Assembly (NCBI GenBank): GCA_014843695.1 | Contig: CM026386.1 | Coordinates: forward strand, 14,078,952-14,142,951 | Length of the DNA stretch: 64,000 nucleotides | Direction: 5' to 3' | DNA from: Archivesica marissinica | Lineage: Eukaryota > Mollusca > Bivalvia > Venerida > Vesicomyidae | Shown here: in pieces, positions 11,280 to 23,293 of the stretch | Position numbering within the stretch: position 1 is the first letter of the stretch | Layout of the letters: each line of letters starts with the position of its first letter | Notes under the pieces: model-generated | Database searches by the model: none | Told to the model about the DNA's origin: nothing | What the model saw: only the letters and a program-made list of their open reading frames with translations | Position numbers and translations under genes: made by a program

Positions 11280-14200
11280 AATCATTTGGCAGTTACAAGC
11301 TGTGGCTGATCATTGGTGTATCGTTGTTGGCCATAATCTGTATGTTGCTGACAATCCTCGCTATAGTTCTTTGCAAATACAAGTGAGTAACCAGGGCCCG
11401 GCTCCACGACTCTATCGTATCAAATACATATCGTATCGCTAGTTGGATATGTTGCCCTGCCCGTTCTAGATGTCAAACAGATGTTGAACAGAATAACGTT
11501 TTAAGTAGCGGTAATATTTATTCCACTCATGTTCGTGAACATTAACAAATGACCATAACCCTGCTATACCCCTTAGTATACTCGTACTGGCCCGTATTAT
11601 TCCCATAGTCTACCACTTATTGACTCGTATTATATCCATATTATACCCTTATTATACCCGTATCACCCGTATTTTATACAAGTATAAATTCAATGTATTG
11701 AACGGGATTAATCCGGTATTCTATCCGTATTTATCCGCATTAAGCTCGTATTATACCCATATTGACACGTAGTTTGCCAGTATTATACCCGTATTATTCC
11801 CGTAGTATACCCGTATTGAAACGTATTTTAACCTGTATTATATTCGTATTGATCTGTATTTTACCCGTATAATACCCGTATTTAACGGTAATATAACCAT
11901 ATATACCCGCATTTCACCCGTATAATACCCGTATTTACCCTTAGTATATCCATATATACCCGTATCTACCCGTATTTACTCGAAGTATATCCATCTATAC
12001 CCGTATTTTACCCGTATTTACCCGTAGTATATCCAAATGTACACGTATAATACCCGTATTTAAGGGTAATATAACCATATATACCCGCATTTCACCCGTA
12101 TGATACCCGTATTTACCCGTAGTATATCCATATATACCCGTATCTACCCGTATTTACTCGAGGTATATCCATCTATACCCGTATTTAACCGTATTTACCC
12201 GTAGTATATCCAAATGTACCCGTATAATACCCGTATTTAACGGTAATATAACCATATATACCCGCATTTCACCCGTATAATACCCGTATGTACCCGTAGT
12301 ATATCCATATATACCCGTATCTACCCGTATTTACTCGAAGTATATCCATCTATACCCGTATTTTACCCGTATTTACCCGTAGTATATCCAAATGTACCCG
12401 TATAATACCCGTATTTAACGGTAATATAACCATATATACCCGCATTTCACCCGTATAATACCCGTATGTACCCGTAGTATATCCATATATACCCGTATCT
12501 ACCCGTATTTACTCGAAGTATATCCATCTATACCCGTATTTTACCCGTATTTACCCGTAGTATATCCAAATGTACCCGTATAATACCCGTATTTAACGGT
12601 AATATAACCATATATACCCGCATTTCACCCGTATAATACCCGTATGTACCCGTAGTATATCCATATATACCCGTATCTACCCGTATTTACTCGAAGTATA
12701 TCCATCTATACCCGTATTTTACCCGTATTTACCCGTAGTATATCCAAATTTACCCGTATAATACCCGTATTTAACGGTATTATATCCATATTTACCCGTA
12801 TTTCACCCGTATAATTCCCGTATTTACCCGTATTATGTCCATATATATCCTTTTTACCCGTATAATACCCGTATTTACCCGTAATATATCCATATTTACC
12901 CATATTTACCCGTATTATACCCATTTGGACCTGTATATTACCAGTAATCCGTATTCAACTCGTATTGACCTGTATATTACCCGTAGTATACCCATATGTA
13001 CCCGTATAATTCCCGTATTATCCCCATATTGAGCGATATTATCAATCGTATTATACCCGTATTGATCCATAAATGACCAGTATTGTACCAGTTATTATAC
13101 CCGTATTATACCCGTATTAACCCATATTAGACTCGTATGTGCCGTTTTTACCCGTATTGTGTCAGTATTCTAACCGTATTATAGCCGCATTATGCAAAAG
13201 AATACATTTTATACAGGTTTACCGGTATTTTATCCACACAATAAGTATTTATACAAGTGTAAGCCGTAGCCTATTACACAGTATATTCAAAGCTACGCCA
13301 CTACATATAAAGGGCCAAGCGTGCTATCAACATTAACCAACAGGATTGTAATCGAACATACGAGTGGCATGCATTTAATTATTTGTATGTACTTATTGAC
13401 AGAAAAAACAGACGCAAAGGCGAAACGCAACGTCCAAATTCGATTGCAAACGAAACATATACACCAGGTGGTTTCCAACAGTTACGAGAAAATGACGACG
13501 AGGAGTATGCGCTCATCACGGAGACGGACTGTGACTGTATCACCATGTCTTCATACAGACCGCCAGTACCGGAGCGTGGCACAATTGCACCCTTACACGG
13601 ACTAACACACGGTAGAAAATATGGAGACGACGTGGACATTTTAACTCTAGACGAATACAGTAAACCATCGGATAGCATACCAGACACTTATATGAGTAGT
13701 CTAACAGCAGAATATACGACAACTTATGACGACCCGATTAGACATACTGTAAATAATGTAATTGGAGATAATCGAAGAAATGACAGTGAAGGAACTATCA
13801 TGTGTGAAACATGTGTGCCACAAGCTAACAATAGAGACAGTAAAACTAAGTCTAAGGTACTTGAACGAAATTCCCGTAACAGTCAGAATTCAGCTTTGTG
13901 TCGGCACTCGTCTGTCTCAGACACTAAAACAGATATAATTATAAATGATAACATATCAGACAAACACAAAACTGATGACGATAAAGCAGTAGATTTAGAA
14001 TTAGATGAAGAAGTTTTGGAACAAAAAGATTACAAACAGACAGACAGCAATTTTGTAAGTTTCAAACCATCTGATTCCAATATATCGAAGGAAGCATTAG
14101 ACGATAGTGATTACGAGGACACGGACATAACAGACGGATCGTATCCAACTAAGTGTACTTCAAAACGGATCTTTGAAGAGCATGTGTGCCTAGATTGTTT

Positions 14201-14645
14201 AAAGCCGGAACATTTGACGAAACTCGGGATTAAGATTATTGAGGACGATAATGTGTATGAAACGCACACGCCGTTACAGCAACGACTATCTGAACCAGTT
14301 GCTCATGCGTATGACATCGATAATATTAGGTTTCACCCAAGACAAGCTAACACAGATGTATCATTTGATGACACACAGTGTGCGGGTACTAGCGCTAGAA
14401 CGAATAGTGATGCGACTAGTGATGCAGAGGATGCAGAGGATGCAGAGGAAACTATGACTAGAGAAATGTTGAATGATAAATGTGTTAGAAGATGTAGTAT
14501 TTGTAATACTGTGTATGATAGATTAGGCAACGTGCAGCCAAATATATGGCAAAAATGCACTGATAATGTATACGACCAGTTTGGAAACTTTGAACAGTTC
14601 AAAAAGCGTCGTGTGTTAGCTAGAAAAAGAAAGAATTCGTTTTGA
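11280..14645 (+). CDS. Single-pass membrane protein, last two exons (3' part of gene)
   Basis: Two exons fit: 11280-11382 (acceptor AAATTTCAG, donor AA/GTGAGT) and 13403-14645 (acceptor TTATTGACAG, stop TGA). The split codon AA+A keeps the frame. Exon 1 encodes one membrane helix (LWLIIGVSLLAIICMLLTIL and on) followed by KYKKNRRK, a positive stop-transfer, so the roughly 413-residue tail should be cytoplasmic. The tail is hydrophilic and acidic, with an EDAEDAEDAEE run near 14421-14453, three Cys pairs (CETC near 13803, CLDC near 14187, CSIC near 14493) and a YDRLGN...YDQFGN near-repeat at the C-terminus. I recognise no family. The ectodomain exons must lie upstream and were not found. A receptor role is possible but unproven. 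The large uninterrupted terminal exon, clean splice phase and nearby AATAAA support a real gene. Confidence 0.75.
11560..13200. repeat. CCCGTAT-type satellite with 178-bp higher-order units, inside an intron
   Basis: Irregular 8 to 12-bp units of the type TACCCGTAT fill most of the intron of the membrane-protein gene. From about 11885 to 12770 they form a higher-order repeat: the landmark ACGGTAATATAACC recurs at about 11885, 12062 (variant), 12240, 12418 and 12596, which is 177 to 178 bp apart. The edges are more degenerate. Confidence 0.93.
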
Positions 14646-14660
14646 AATGTTTTGCAATAG

Positions 14661-14666
14661 AATAAA
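14661..14666 (+). terminator. Candidate polyadenylation signal AATAAA
   Basis: A canonical AATAAA lies 16 bp after the TGA of the membrane-protein gene. A second AATAAA follows near 14685. The very short 3' UTR this implies is plausible but not proven. Confidence 0.5.
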
Positions 14667-15000
14667 ATGGCATTTATCACATGAAAATAAATGTTCATAT
14701 CTAAGGTATTATATAAACTATATAGTTGTTTGTTAATCATATTTCGTTTTGCTCTATTAGGACACATACTTTACATTACAATATATAAACAATAAGCAAA
14801 TAGGGAGAGGACTTCGCACAGTAGACCTTCTTGTAATGACAACATAATGATAAAAGAACAACAACAGAAAACGAATGATTCTAAATCAAACGTCCTGTAT
14901 TCAGGGTGTCAGTGTTACACCCTTCTGTATACCTTTCGCTTCCATTCAACAATTTATATTAGTGTTTAGAGTGTAGTTGTTGCAAATCGCAGTAAATAAG

Positions 15001-15245
15001 TTTAAACTTTATTTATTTTACAACGATTGCGAAACAAGTCGTAACAACTTATATTAATTACTCTCGTTGGCGGAGATGAGAGCGTAAATGTGGTAATTCG
15101 TGTGGGAGGAAACCGGAGTACCCGGGGAAACCCCACCTGTCCGATCTGGCGACCACCGTACCATATCACATACTTCCAAGTCCGAGGATCGAACCCGGGT
15201 TGCATTGGTGAGAGGCGAGCGCGCTAACCACTGTGCTAATCGCAC
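15001..15245 (-). mobile_element. SINE-C, nearly full length
   Basis: From the left, this is the tail (AACTTTATTTATTTTACAAC, CGATTGCGAAACAAG), then ATTACTCTCGTTGGCG, GTGGGAGGAAACCGGAGTAC, CCACCTGTCCGATCTGGCGA, CACATACTTCCAAGTCCGAG, the box-B complement GATCGAACCCGGG, and a head ending GCGCTAACCACTGTGCTAAT. The tRNA-like head is therefore on the right. Confidence 0.88.
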
Positions 15246-15447
15246 AGCAGTAAATAAGGAACTGTATTCCTTGTATGTTACAACTTTTACAATGAAAGAA
15301 GTAATGCTCCGTATTTGTCGACTTCGGAACAACATTCTCATAGAGAAGTGTCTTCTAAAATATTCATATAAAGGCCAACATTTAGAATACATGTACTACA
15401 CTTGTTACGTAAATATTAATGTGCATGCATTACGGAATACTTTCTGT

Positions 15448-15777
15448 TTAACCCTTCCCCTCATAGAAGCACCGATTGACGCCATTACCAATACGACATA
15501 TATTAACCCTTCCCCTCATAGAAGCACCTATTGCCGCCATTACCAATACCACATACATTAACCCTTCCCCTCATAGAGGCACCTATTGCCGCCATTACCA
15601 ATACCACATACATTAACCCTTCCCCTCATAGAGGCACCTATTGCCGCCATTACCAATACCACATACATTAACCCTTCCCCTCATAGAAGCACCTATTGAC
15701 GCCATTACCAATACCACATACATTAACCCTTCCCCTCATAGAAGCACCTATTGACGCCATTACCAATACGACATACA
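15448..15777. repeat. 55-bp minisatellite built on the piggyBac-like terminal repeat
   Basis: Six units at a 55-bp period start with TTAACCC at 15448, 15503, 15558, 15613, 15668 and 15723. Each contains the whole terminal repeat plus the inner flank ATTGACGCCATTACCAATAC. Confidence 0.95.
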
Positions 15778-16353
15778 TTGACAATGTAGTAGCCAAACCA
15801 ATGTTCATAATAAACCCTTTCCCTCATAGAGACACCTATTGACGCCATTACCAATACGACATACATTGACAATGTAGTAGCCAAACCAATGTTCATAATA
15901 AAGGCCAGAATCGCATGTAGTCCCAATAATATATATGGAGGTGGGATAGATATGGCCACTACTAATCCACTGCATGATAGCTAAATGGCTGTCGTTTGTA
16001 TGGAGATATAATAGTATATTAACCTAAATCTCTATGTAGTCCCAATAATATCTATGAAGGTGGGATAGCTATGGTGACTACTTAGCTACTGCATGGTAGC
16101 TAAATGGCTGTCGTTTGTATGGAGATATAATAGTATATTAACTTAAATCTCATGTAGTGCCAGTAATATCTATGAAGGTGGGATAGATATGGTGACTACT
16201 TAGCTACTGCATGGTAGCTAAATGGCTGTCGTTTGTATGGAGATATAATAGTATATTAACCTAAATATCTATGAAGGAAAGGGTTAAATGGCTGTCGTTT
16301 GTATGGAGATATAATAGTATATTAACCTAAATCTCTATGAAGGAAAGGGTTAA
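15448..16353. mobile_element. piggyBac-like non-autonomous element with a multiplied left end
   Basis: The left end TTAACCCTTCCCCTCATAGA faces TCTATGAAGGAAAGGGTTAA on the right. The TTAA border followed by CCCTT fits the piggyBac superfamily hallmark (TTAA target, ends starting CCY). The interior has two to four copies of ATGGCTGTCGTTTGTATGGA and ACTACTTAGCTACTGCATGG blocks and no transposase frame. Sub-terminal copies of the end also occur near 15811 and 16270. Confidence 0.8.
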
Positions 16354-16780
16354 TAAGAGGGAAAGCTTGGGAAAGTCAGGCGATTTAAATAACCGTTTAA
16401 TCTTTGAATTAAAACTATTTAATGTACGTGAGTGTCTTACTACGAGGTCAGGCGGTTGACGCTGGTATGAAAGAACACTAACACATTTGAGTACGGCGTT
16501 CAGTGTAAGGGTTTGATGTGGTAACTGTTTCTGGGAAATTAGATTCTAAACTCGTATGCAGATAGATTTCCATATAATTAATAGTTTGAGTTTACTACGA
16601 TCTGCTAAATACATCCAGCCTATTTCCATAAGAAGGCAAGCAATTGACACCGACCTGGTGAGATCGGTAACCACGCGAACTGCTTCACACCACTGTAACA
16701 TTTCAAAATATTCATATTTCACATTCTGTGCCCCCCTGTCCAGATCAGAGAAGTATACTCCAAGAGTGGTCGAATGTAAA
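16354..16780. other. Intergenic sequence with no gene seen
   Basis: Mixed AT-rich sequence with no tandem repeat or recognised element. A short open frame near 16556 has no supporting features. Confidence 0.4.
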
Positions 16781-18088
16781 CTATACTGACACCAAAAAGA
16801 AACTGTGCACTTGTCTGAAGGTAAAATTGATATTCTTTTAGAAAAAAAATATAGGCAAATTTGGTAGCAAAATATTGGGTAAATTAGTGCAATGTGTGAA
16901 GGGTTACATACCCAGCTTTCACGCCAATTCAGCTGGCTTATTGATGCGGCTTATCTCCCTTGAAAATGAACCGGAAAACCAATATTGATTGTCTTATCGG
17001 CACATTTTTGAGCAATAGTTTATATTATAGTGAAATTATTTTCAATCGTTTATTTAGAAGAGACCTTTTAATTTTTATAAATGTTAACTCCTATGGCGAT
17101 AAAGTTTAATTTGTTCTCTTTAATGTGATATAAAAATGGTTGTTCTAGGAGTAAAACTTATTGCTTCCCTATTAGATTTAAATGTATCACTGATACTTAT
17201 ATTTGTATACAGTGAAATGTCAAATCGTTAATATTGTGGTTTTTAGAGGCAACATTCATCTTTCCCATAAAATGAGAACTTTTTAACTCCTATCATGGTA
17301 AAGTATATGTTACTGACACTATTGTGTAGTTTTCATATTTAACATTAAATAATATCTTTTTGCTTCCCTGTGATGCTTAAGTTAAAGAAATCACATATTT
17401 TGTTCATCCTTAGTTAAATTACATTACATCAGGAACCTAGATAGATACGTCAATCAAAACGATCCTGATTGCATTTACTTTTTACGGGGATCTAATGTCT
17501 TTGATAATTAAATGTACTAATTTGATGTCAGTTTTTTAAACAAGATATGATTATAACAATTAAAGGTTAATATAGCATGTTGTTAATTATAATATTATCT
17601 CGCGTTCTTTCATCTTTCTTTTAAGGTTTGTTTTCATTAATAGTCATTATGCTAAATGCCTTTGTTGATTAGCTTTGTGTGAGAAGTTTACAAGTTTTTA
17701 TTTTTTAATTCATCTAGGCTAAAAAGCCCACGAGGACAATATATGCATGATATAGACACACATTGATTAAACTCAATAGAGAAGCTTACAGAATTAACTT
17801 GAAGTGTCTTAATGTACACTGAGTATAAATTCATGCAATATGACTTTGAGAAGCATGCATACATAACGGCAAAATATTATTTTTAAAGAATGAGTTTAAT
17901 TTGACATGTTACTTTGTACATTGATGTCACTTTCATGCAAATTGACAATGTTTTAATGATGTATATTAAAATTTCACAAGTGTTGGTTAAAAGTTTTCGT
18001 CACTCGTGATAAAAAAAATCCATAATTCTAAAATTTGCTACGAAAAAGTAACGCTCAATATAAAAGTACACAGTCTGGTGTCAGGATA
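16781..18088. mobile_element. MITE family with CTATRCTGACACCA ends, 1.3-kb form
   Basis: The left end CTATACTGACACCAAAAAGA and right-end TGGTGTCAGGATA are inverted repeats. The left subterminal block (TTTAGAAAAAAAATATAGGC, GTGCAATGTGTGAAGGGTTA) and the right one (AATCCATAATTCTAAAATTT, AACGCTCAATATAAAAGTAC) match the 241-bp element at 10181-10421 inverted. The interior is AT-rich with no long open frame, so the longer form is also non-autonomous or decayed. Confidence 0.85.
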
Positions 18089-18124
18089 TATATACATATT
18101 TGATTAAGGGTTTTTCGTTTAAGC

Positions 18125-18637
18125 TTAAAGCGACATTACATCGCAAAATGACAAACATATTGCATTGTTCACGTATAAATTGATTGCTACTATAAATTCT
18201 TCTGAATACATTCGAACACAAATATTGAATCAATAAACACTGTGTTTGTGGTTTCAAACTTTCAAAAGTGAAAGTAGGATTTCATATACCGGTCATCCAC
18301 GCTCCTGAATTGATATTTCTTTGTCATTGTAGTTAGAGATTAGAGATAATAAATTTAACTAAGATTAGTTTACAAATAAATATGTATAGGCACACATGTG
18401 AGATATAACGGTAAATCTGATCCATACATCTCGTTATTCGCAATACACAGGTTGTATTACGCATGCATGTCGACCATATTTACATTATTTTGTTATGTCA
18501 ACAAACCGCGTATACGACGCTTGTTTATTAGTTGAAATATTCAGTTTTTGAGGCAAATATTTGGGGGGAAAATACCATATAATAGGAAATTACATTCTGT
18601 ATAAAATTGCGCTTTCACTGATGTAGTGTCGTTTTAA
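18125..18637. mobile_element. TTAA-flanked MITE, copy 2
   Basis: The left end TTAAAGCGACATTACATCGC faces GATGTAGTGTCGTTTTAA on the right. The interior blocks are the same as in the copies at 7655 and 61088, all in the same orientation. Confidence 0.88.
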
Positions 18638-18682
18638 ACTTAAATTTAGCCAAGCACGTTGGATGCGGATTTCATAATAGTA

Positions 18683-19294
18683 TTTAAAGCAGCATTACAT
18701 CGTAATAAAGGATGTTTTGGGTAAAATATAAATACTAATGTGTGTGTGTTTACAAAAATCGAAATAGTCGCTCAGAAACGATAAAATTCCAATAAATTTA
18801 AACCGTCGTATACGCGAATTTGTTTATCAACACACGAAATGTAAACACGCACAGCGCGCATGCGTGAAACAACAGAGGATGTAGAAAACAACGTATATAT
18901 TTTGAACATGAAATACTATCTATCTATCTTCCTCTAATGTCGAACCCCTCGCGGGGATGTAGACACGTCCCTAAAAGACTTAGCTAACAGAGGTATGAAT
19001 CAACATATCAAGTAATTTAATTAAAAAAGACAACGTGGGACAAATGGGGACGATGCATTCCGGATGTAAACAAGTGCGGACGATGCGTCCCGGTTGTAAA
19101 CAAGTGCGTGACCGATCGACTCGGAAAGTCCTACTCTCGGTTTCGAGTTTGTTTTATCGCAAAATAACACTGATTACCAAATGAACATAAGCATACAAAG
19201 TATAATGTTAGAATGTGTAGCAGCATTGCTACCCAAACGTAAAATTGAATTTTTCAAATATCTTTTATTTCATACGATGTAATGCTGCTTTAAA
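18683..19294. mobile_element. Related MITE with TTTAAAGCAGCATTACATCG ends
   Basis: The left end TTTAAAGCAGCATTACATCG faces CGATGTAATGCTGCTTTAAA on the right. These ends resemble the TTAAAGCGACATTACATCGC ends of the other TTAA family. At 18924-18967 it carries a short inverted SINE-E tail (CTATCTATCTTCCTCTAATG, CCCCTCGCGGGGATGTAGAC). The remainder to 19275 recurs alone at 38725-39035. Confidence 0.82.
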
Positions 19295-19423
19295 TGTTTG
19301 TGGCATTTTCCGTTTACACTTATGGTTCCTCTGAGATATTTATGATACTCAACGACGTCAAGTCGAGTGTTGTCAAAGACGAATACGGGAGTCATGTCTG
19401 ATCCGAATGAAAGAACCAACCCG

Positions 19424-19528
19424 TTCGTGATAGCACAGTGGATGTGCGTTCGCTTCAGGTCCGGAGTTTGAGCCCCGCTGGAGCCGTTACGAGTGTGCCA
19501 TTAGGCAATGTATTTAAATTCCATATTG

Positions 19529-19568
<40 letters not shown>

Positions 19569-19668
19569 GCGATGGGTTCCATCAGGAGTGAGATCTCGAG
19601 AGTGATTAATATAAGTTATAAGAACTTGTTTCGCAATCGAGCTAAAATAAATTTGTATAAACTAAAGA
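19424..19668 (+). mobile_element. SINE-B with an expanded CT tract
   Basis: Standard head (GATAGCACAGTGGATGTGCG, GGAGTTTGAGCCCC), body and tail (CGCAATCGAGCTAAAATAAA). The CTCTTCTCTCTC segment of the family is here a pure (CT)n run of about 30 bp. Confidence 0.88.
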
Positions 19669-19800
19669 ACCCACCCTCTGTTGTAGTTAGATTTAAGTTA
19701 TATTAAGCCATTAATGGGAACAGTTATATTATTCATGGCGTTGTTTATTGTGCGTTCCATATTATATAATAAAAATAATAAATGTTTACTGAGTGGGCTA

Positions 19801-20185
19801 ACTATATTATACATCTGACAGAGTCTAATTTGTTACATTTTAATTATACATGTATACGTCATAGTATAATTATATGTGTCATCTGACACATTTTAAATAT
19901 AAAATTCATCTGCCACAGTTTATATAATTATTATATCATTCATCTGTCGCAGCCTAATTATATCATTCATCTGTCACAGTCTAATTATTTAATCCATCTG
20001 TCGCAATCTAATTATATCATTCATCTGTCACAGTCTAATTATTTAATTCATCTGTCGCAATCTAATTATATCATTCATCTGCCACAGCCTGGCTATAATA
20101 TTCATCTGTCATAGTCTAATTATTTAATCCACCTGTTGCAGCCTAATTATTTAATTCATCTGTCGCAACATAATTATAAAATGCA
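19801..20185. repeat. ~27-bp minisatellite (CTAATTATATCATTCATCTGTCACAG type)
   Basis: About a dozen degenerate copies of a unit around ATTCATCTGTCGCAGTCTAA. The left part is more diverged. No coding content. Confidence 0.85.
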
Positions 20186-20460
20186 TCTGCTAGTCTAATC
20201 ATAAGCTGCCAGTCTATTCATAAGCTGTCAATCTAATCATAAGCTGTCAGTTTATTCATAAGCTGTCAATCTAATCATAAGCTGCCAGTCTATTCATAAG
20301 CTGTCAATCTAATTATAAGCTGTCAGTCTAATCATAAGCTGCCAGTCTAATCATAAGCTGTCAGTCTAATCATAAGCTGCCAGTCTAATCATAAGCTGCC
20401 AGTCTATTCATACGCTACCAGTCTAATCATAAGCTGCCAGTCTAATCATAAGCTGTTTTT
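20186..20460. repeat. ~19-bp minisatellite (CTAATCATAAGCTGCCAGT)
   Basis: About 14 copies with two alternating variants (GCTGCCAGTCTAATCATAA and GCTGTCAATCTAATCATAA). It directly follows the ~27-bp array, and both share CTAAT. Confidence 0.92.
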
Positions 20461-20539
20461 GTATAGTTCTCGATTAACTGTAAAAATGAAGACGTTGACA
20501 AGTGGCTGTTTGAAAACACAAAACAACGTACTATTATTA

Positions 20540-21412
20540 TAATTGTCTGAAATGTCCAGCCAATTACTGTCCTCTAGCCATTACTGTCCAGCCAATTACT
20601 GTAACCCGCCCTAATTACTGTCATCGAGCCAATTACTGTCATCCGCCCTAATTACTGTCCTCCAGCCAATTACTGTCATCCGCCCTAATTACTGTCATCG
20701 AGCCAATTACTGTCATCCGCCCTAATTACTGTCATCGAGCCAATTACTGTCACCCGCCCTAATTACTGTCATCGAGCCAATTACTGTCATCCGCCCTAAT
20801 TACTGTCATCGAGCCAATTACTGTCACCCGCCCTAATTACTGTCATCGAGCCAATTACTGTCACCCGCCCTAATTACTGTCATCGAGCCAATTACTGTCA
20901 TCCGCCCTAATTACTGTCATCGAGCCAATTACTGTCATCCGCCCTAATTACTGTCATCGAGTCAATTACTGTCATCCGCCCTAATTACTGTCCTCCAGCC
21001 AATTACAGTCATCCAGCCAATTACTGTCTTCTAGCCAATTACTGTCATCCGCCCTAATTACTGACATCCAGCCAATTACTGTCCTCAAGCCAATTACAGT
21101 CATCCAGCCAATTACTGTCATCCGCCCTAATTACTGTCATCCAGCCAATTACTGTCCTCCAGCCAATTACAGTCATCCATCCAATTACAGTCATCCAGCC
21201 AATTACTGTCCTCCAGCCAATTACAGTCATCCAGCCAATTACTGTCTTCCAGCCAATTACTGTCCTCTAGCCATTACTGTCCAGCCAATTACTGTCATCC
21301 GCCCTAATTACTGTCATCGAGCCAATTACTGTCATCCGCCCTAATTACTGTCCTCCAGCCAATTACAGTCATCCAGCCAATTACTGTCCTCCAGCCAATT
21401 ACTGTCCTTATT
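20540..21412. repeat. ~18/19-bp (37-bp dimer) minisatellite (CCAATTACTGTCATC)
   Basis: Units of the form CCAATTACTGTCATCCG and CCTAATTACTGTCATCGAG alternate as 37-bp dimers in the central part. They decay into monomeric CCAGCCAATTACTGTCCT variants on the right. Confidence 0.93.
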
Positions 21413-21839
21413 GGTGAATAATGACAACAACAATTTCATAATGTGTCTAATATAACAATAAAAGGTATGGAATTGGGAATTTCCAAGAACATCATTTACT
21501 TGTTTCTTGTAAAAGTACATATAATAAACATGTTTTGCAATGTAGAGCATCTATTTGTATAAAGTGTGGTTCACATTATATGGCCAAATGTATGCCAACT
21601 ACTTCGGCAGGCTTGTTTGCAAATGTGGGTAAAATACCCAACAAAATAGAGCAGTTATGGGAATTTTAAAACTTGACATATTGGTCAAAATGGCTGACAA
21701 ATTTAATATTTTAGGGTAGTTAATACGTCATAACTACATGAACAATTACGTCATGTTAGCCCAAAGAAATATAGGCATATGCAACTGACGCAAAAATAAG
21801 CGCATATGTAAAAATAATATATATGTAGATACACAATCA
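21413..21839. other. AT-rich intergenic sequence
   Basis: No gene, tandem repeat or recognised element is visible. Confidence 0.4.
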
Positions 21840-21940
21840 GCTTAGTTTATGCAAATTTATTTGAGCTCGATTGCGAAACAAGTTCTTACAACTTATGTTA
21901 ATCATTCTCGAGACCTCATTCCATCGCCACTAGGGTGGGG
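21840..21940 (-). mobile_element. SINE-B, 5'-truncated
   Basis: Only the tail and part of the body remain: TTATTTGAGCTCGATTGCGA, AACAAGTTCTTACAACTTAT, CTCGAGACCTCATTCCATCG. It breaks at a G-homopolymer run near 21940. Confidence 0.8.
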
Positions 21941-22125
21941 GGGGGGGGAGAAGAGGCAATCAGCTTTGCCAGTGAAATTTAGAAAAGAAAAAAGGAGGAA
22001 GTAAAAACTCGATGTAAATGAAATGCATAGCGACATCCCTTTAGCATAGAAAGTGGGGTGGAATGGATACGATGTACATCTCGAAACATAGGGATACGAG
22101 GTCAGGAACAGCCAGCACATCAGTG

Positions 22126-22330
22126 GTGTAGTGTGCGTTTATTTATCGTCGCTACCGGTTGCCCATATGAGCGACGCCTCCTGAAGAGATTAGTCATTTT
22201 AGATGTTTGGAGGATAGTGCAATGATACAGACATAGACCCATTACAGAGTCTCCTCTGGTTCTTTTACGTGCACGGTGTAAAGCACCGACACGAGACCTC
22301 GGTTTAAAGTCCCATCTGAAAGACTATTAA
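22126..22330 (-). mobile_element. SINE-A, truncated (no head)
   Basis: The tail CGTTTATTTATCGTCGCTAC through the CGAGACCTCGGTTTAAAGTC and CCCATCTGAAAGACT segments is present. The tRNA-like head is missing. Confidence 0.87.
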
Positions 22331-22590
22331 TAAATAATATTAATAAACTGATAAATAAACGTAAAAAACATACATTAGGCATGCACACTGTTTTACATCC
22401 GACTTTTTTTTTTGTCATTGCATTTTCACAAGATAATTTTTTGTTTCAGTTGAATTTTAATCATTAATCTTTTACTGCACATACTTTTCAGGTATATATT
22501 TTTCTATCTTGTATGCAATATACTTTACACGGCGCGACAGAGCCGGAGCTGTGCGCGCGCCGCTACTCACTCGCCACATCCACTCCGGAA

Positions 22591-22810
22591 TATACTAGAG
22601 GACATAGAAAACGCACACTTTGGATAAGTGTGTTTTACATGAAAAACAATAACTATATAAATACATATTTTTTTGGGGAATATTTTTAGTTGCTCAGTTT
22701 GTGTTTTGTAATAAAGATGTGATATATCTTTGATGGAATCTTTCGTATTTCGTTTTCATGTAATAATAATCATATAATGTAGGTGTGCGTTTTCTATGTC
22801 CTCTAGTATA
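22591..22810. mobile_element. MITE with single-copy TATACTAGAGG ends
   Basis: A 220-bp element. TATACTAGAGGACATAGAAA plus ACGCACAC starts it, and the exact inverted sequence ends it. The interior matches the reverse complement of 7309-7457. This is the unexpanded form of the element that carries the 36-bp array at 6769. Confidence 0.93.
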
Positions 22811-22908
22811 GCAATATGAGGCTATTAAAATGGTAAAACATAATATGACAAACTCAATACCAATGAATCGAATGTTAACCCATTTCTAACAATGATAATA
22901 TTAACTGG

Positions 22909-23293
22909 TATAATGAGAGACATCTGTAATTTACTATTACCTCCCTTGGCCGATACAGTCCGATTTATTCCAAAATGTGAATATGTCCTTTTAGTTAGAA
23001 TCCTTTGTTTTCATTGTTGTGCCCTAACCAGATGTTGCGGTATGATAATTGTGATTTTATCAAATACGTGTTAATTAAGTGATAACATTATTTTACAAAT
23101 AAGTACCCATTGCATATACTGTAGGAGATCTGTTGAGATATAGTAATTTAATAATCACAAGAAGCGATAGTGGGATAAACTTGCTAGCATGTTGTGCAAA
23201 GGAAGCAACGATAAAAACAGAGGAAAACACTTAATAGGACCTATCTACTTTTAGTGAGTATTCAGGGGCAGTAACTGACCGATGTCTCTCATT
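22909..23293. mobile_element. MITE with AATGAGAGACATC ends, copy 1
   Basis: The left end ATAATGAGAGACATC faces GATGTCTCTCATT on the right. Interior blocks (TACCTCCCTTGG, CAGATGTTGCGGTATGATAA, AATAAGTACCCATTGCATA, AGGACCTATCTACTTTTAG) recur inverted at 55495-55878. A short plus-strand open frame inside is not conserved. Confidence 0.88.

Noticed and set aside
11560..13200. Telomeric repeat
   Set aside because: The CCCGTAT motif is irregular, interior and inside an intron; it does not match TTAGGG or other known telomere units.
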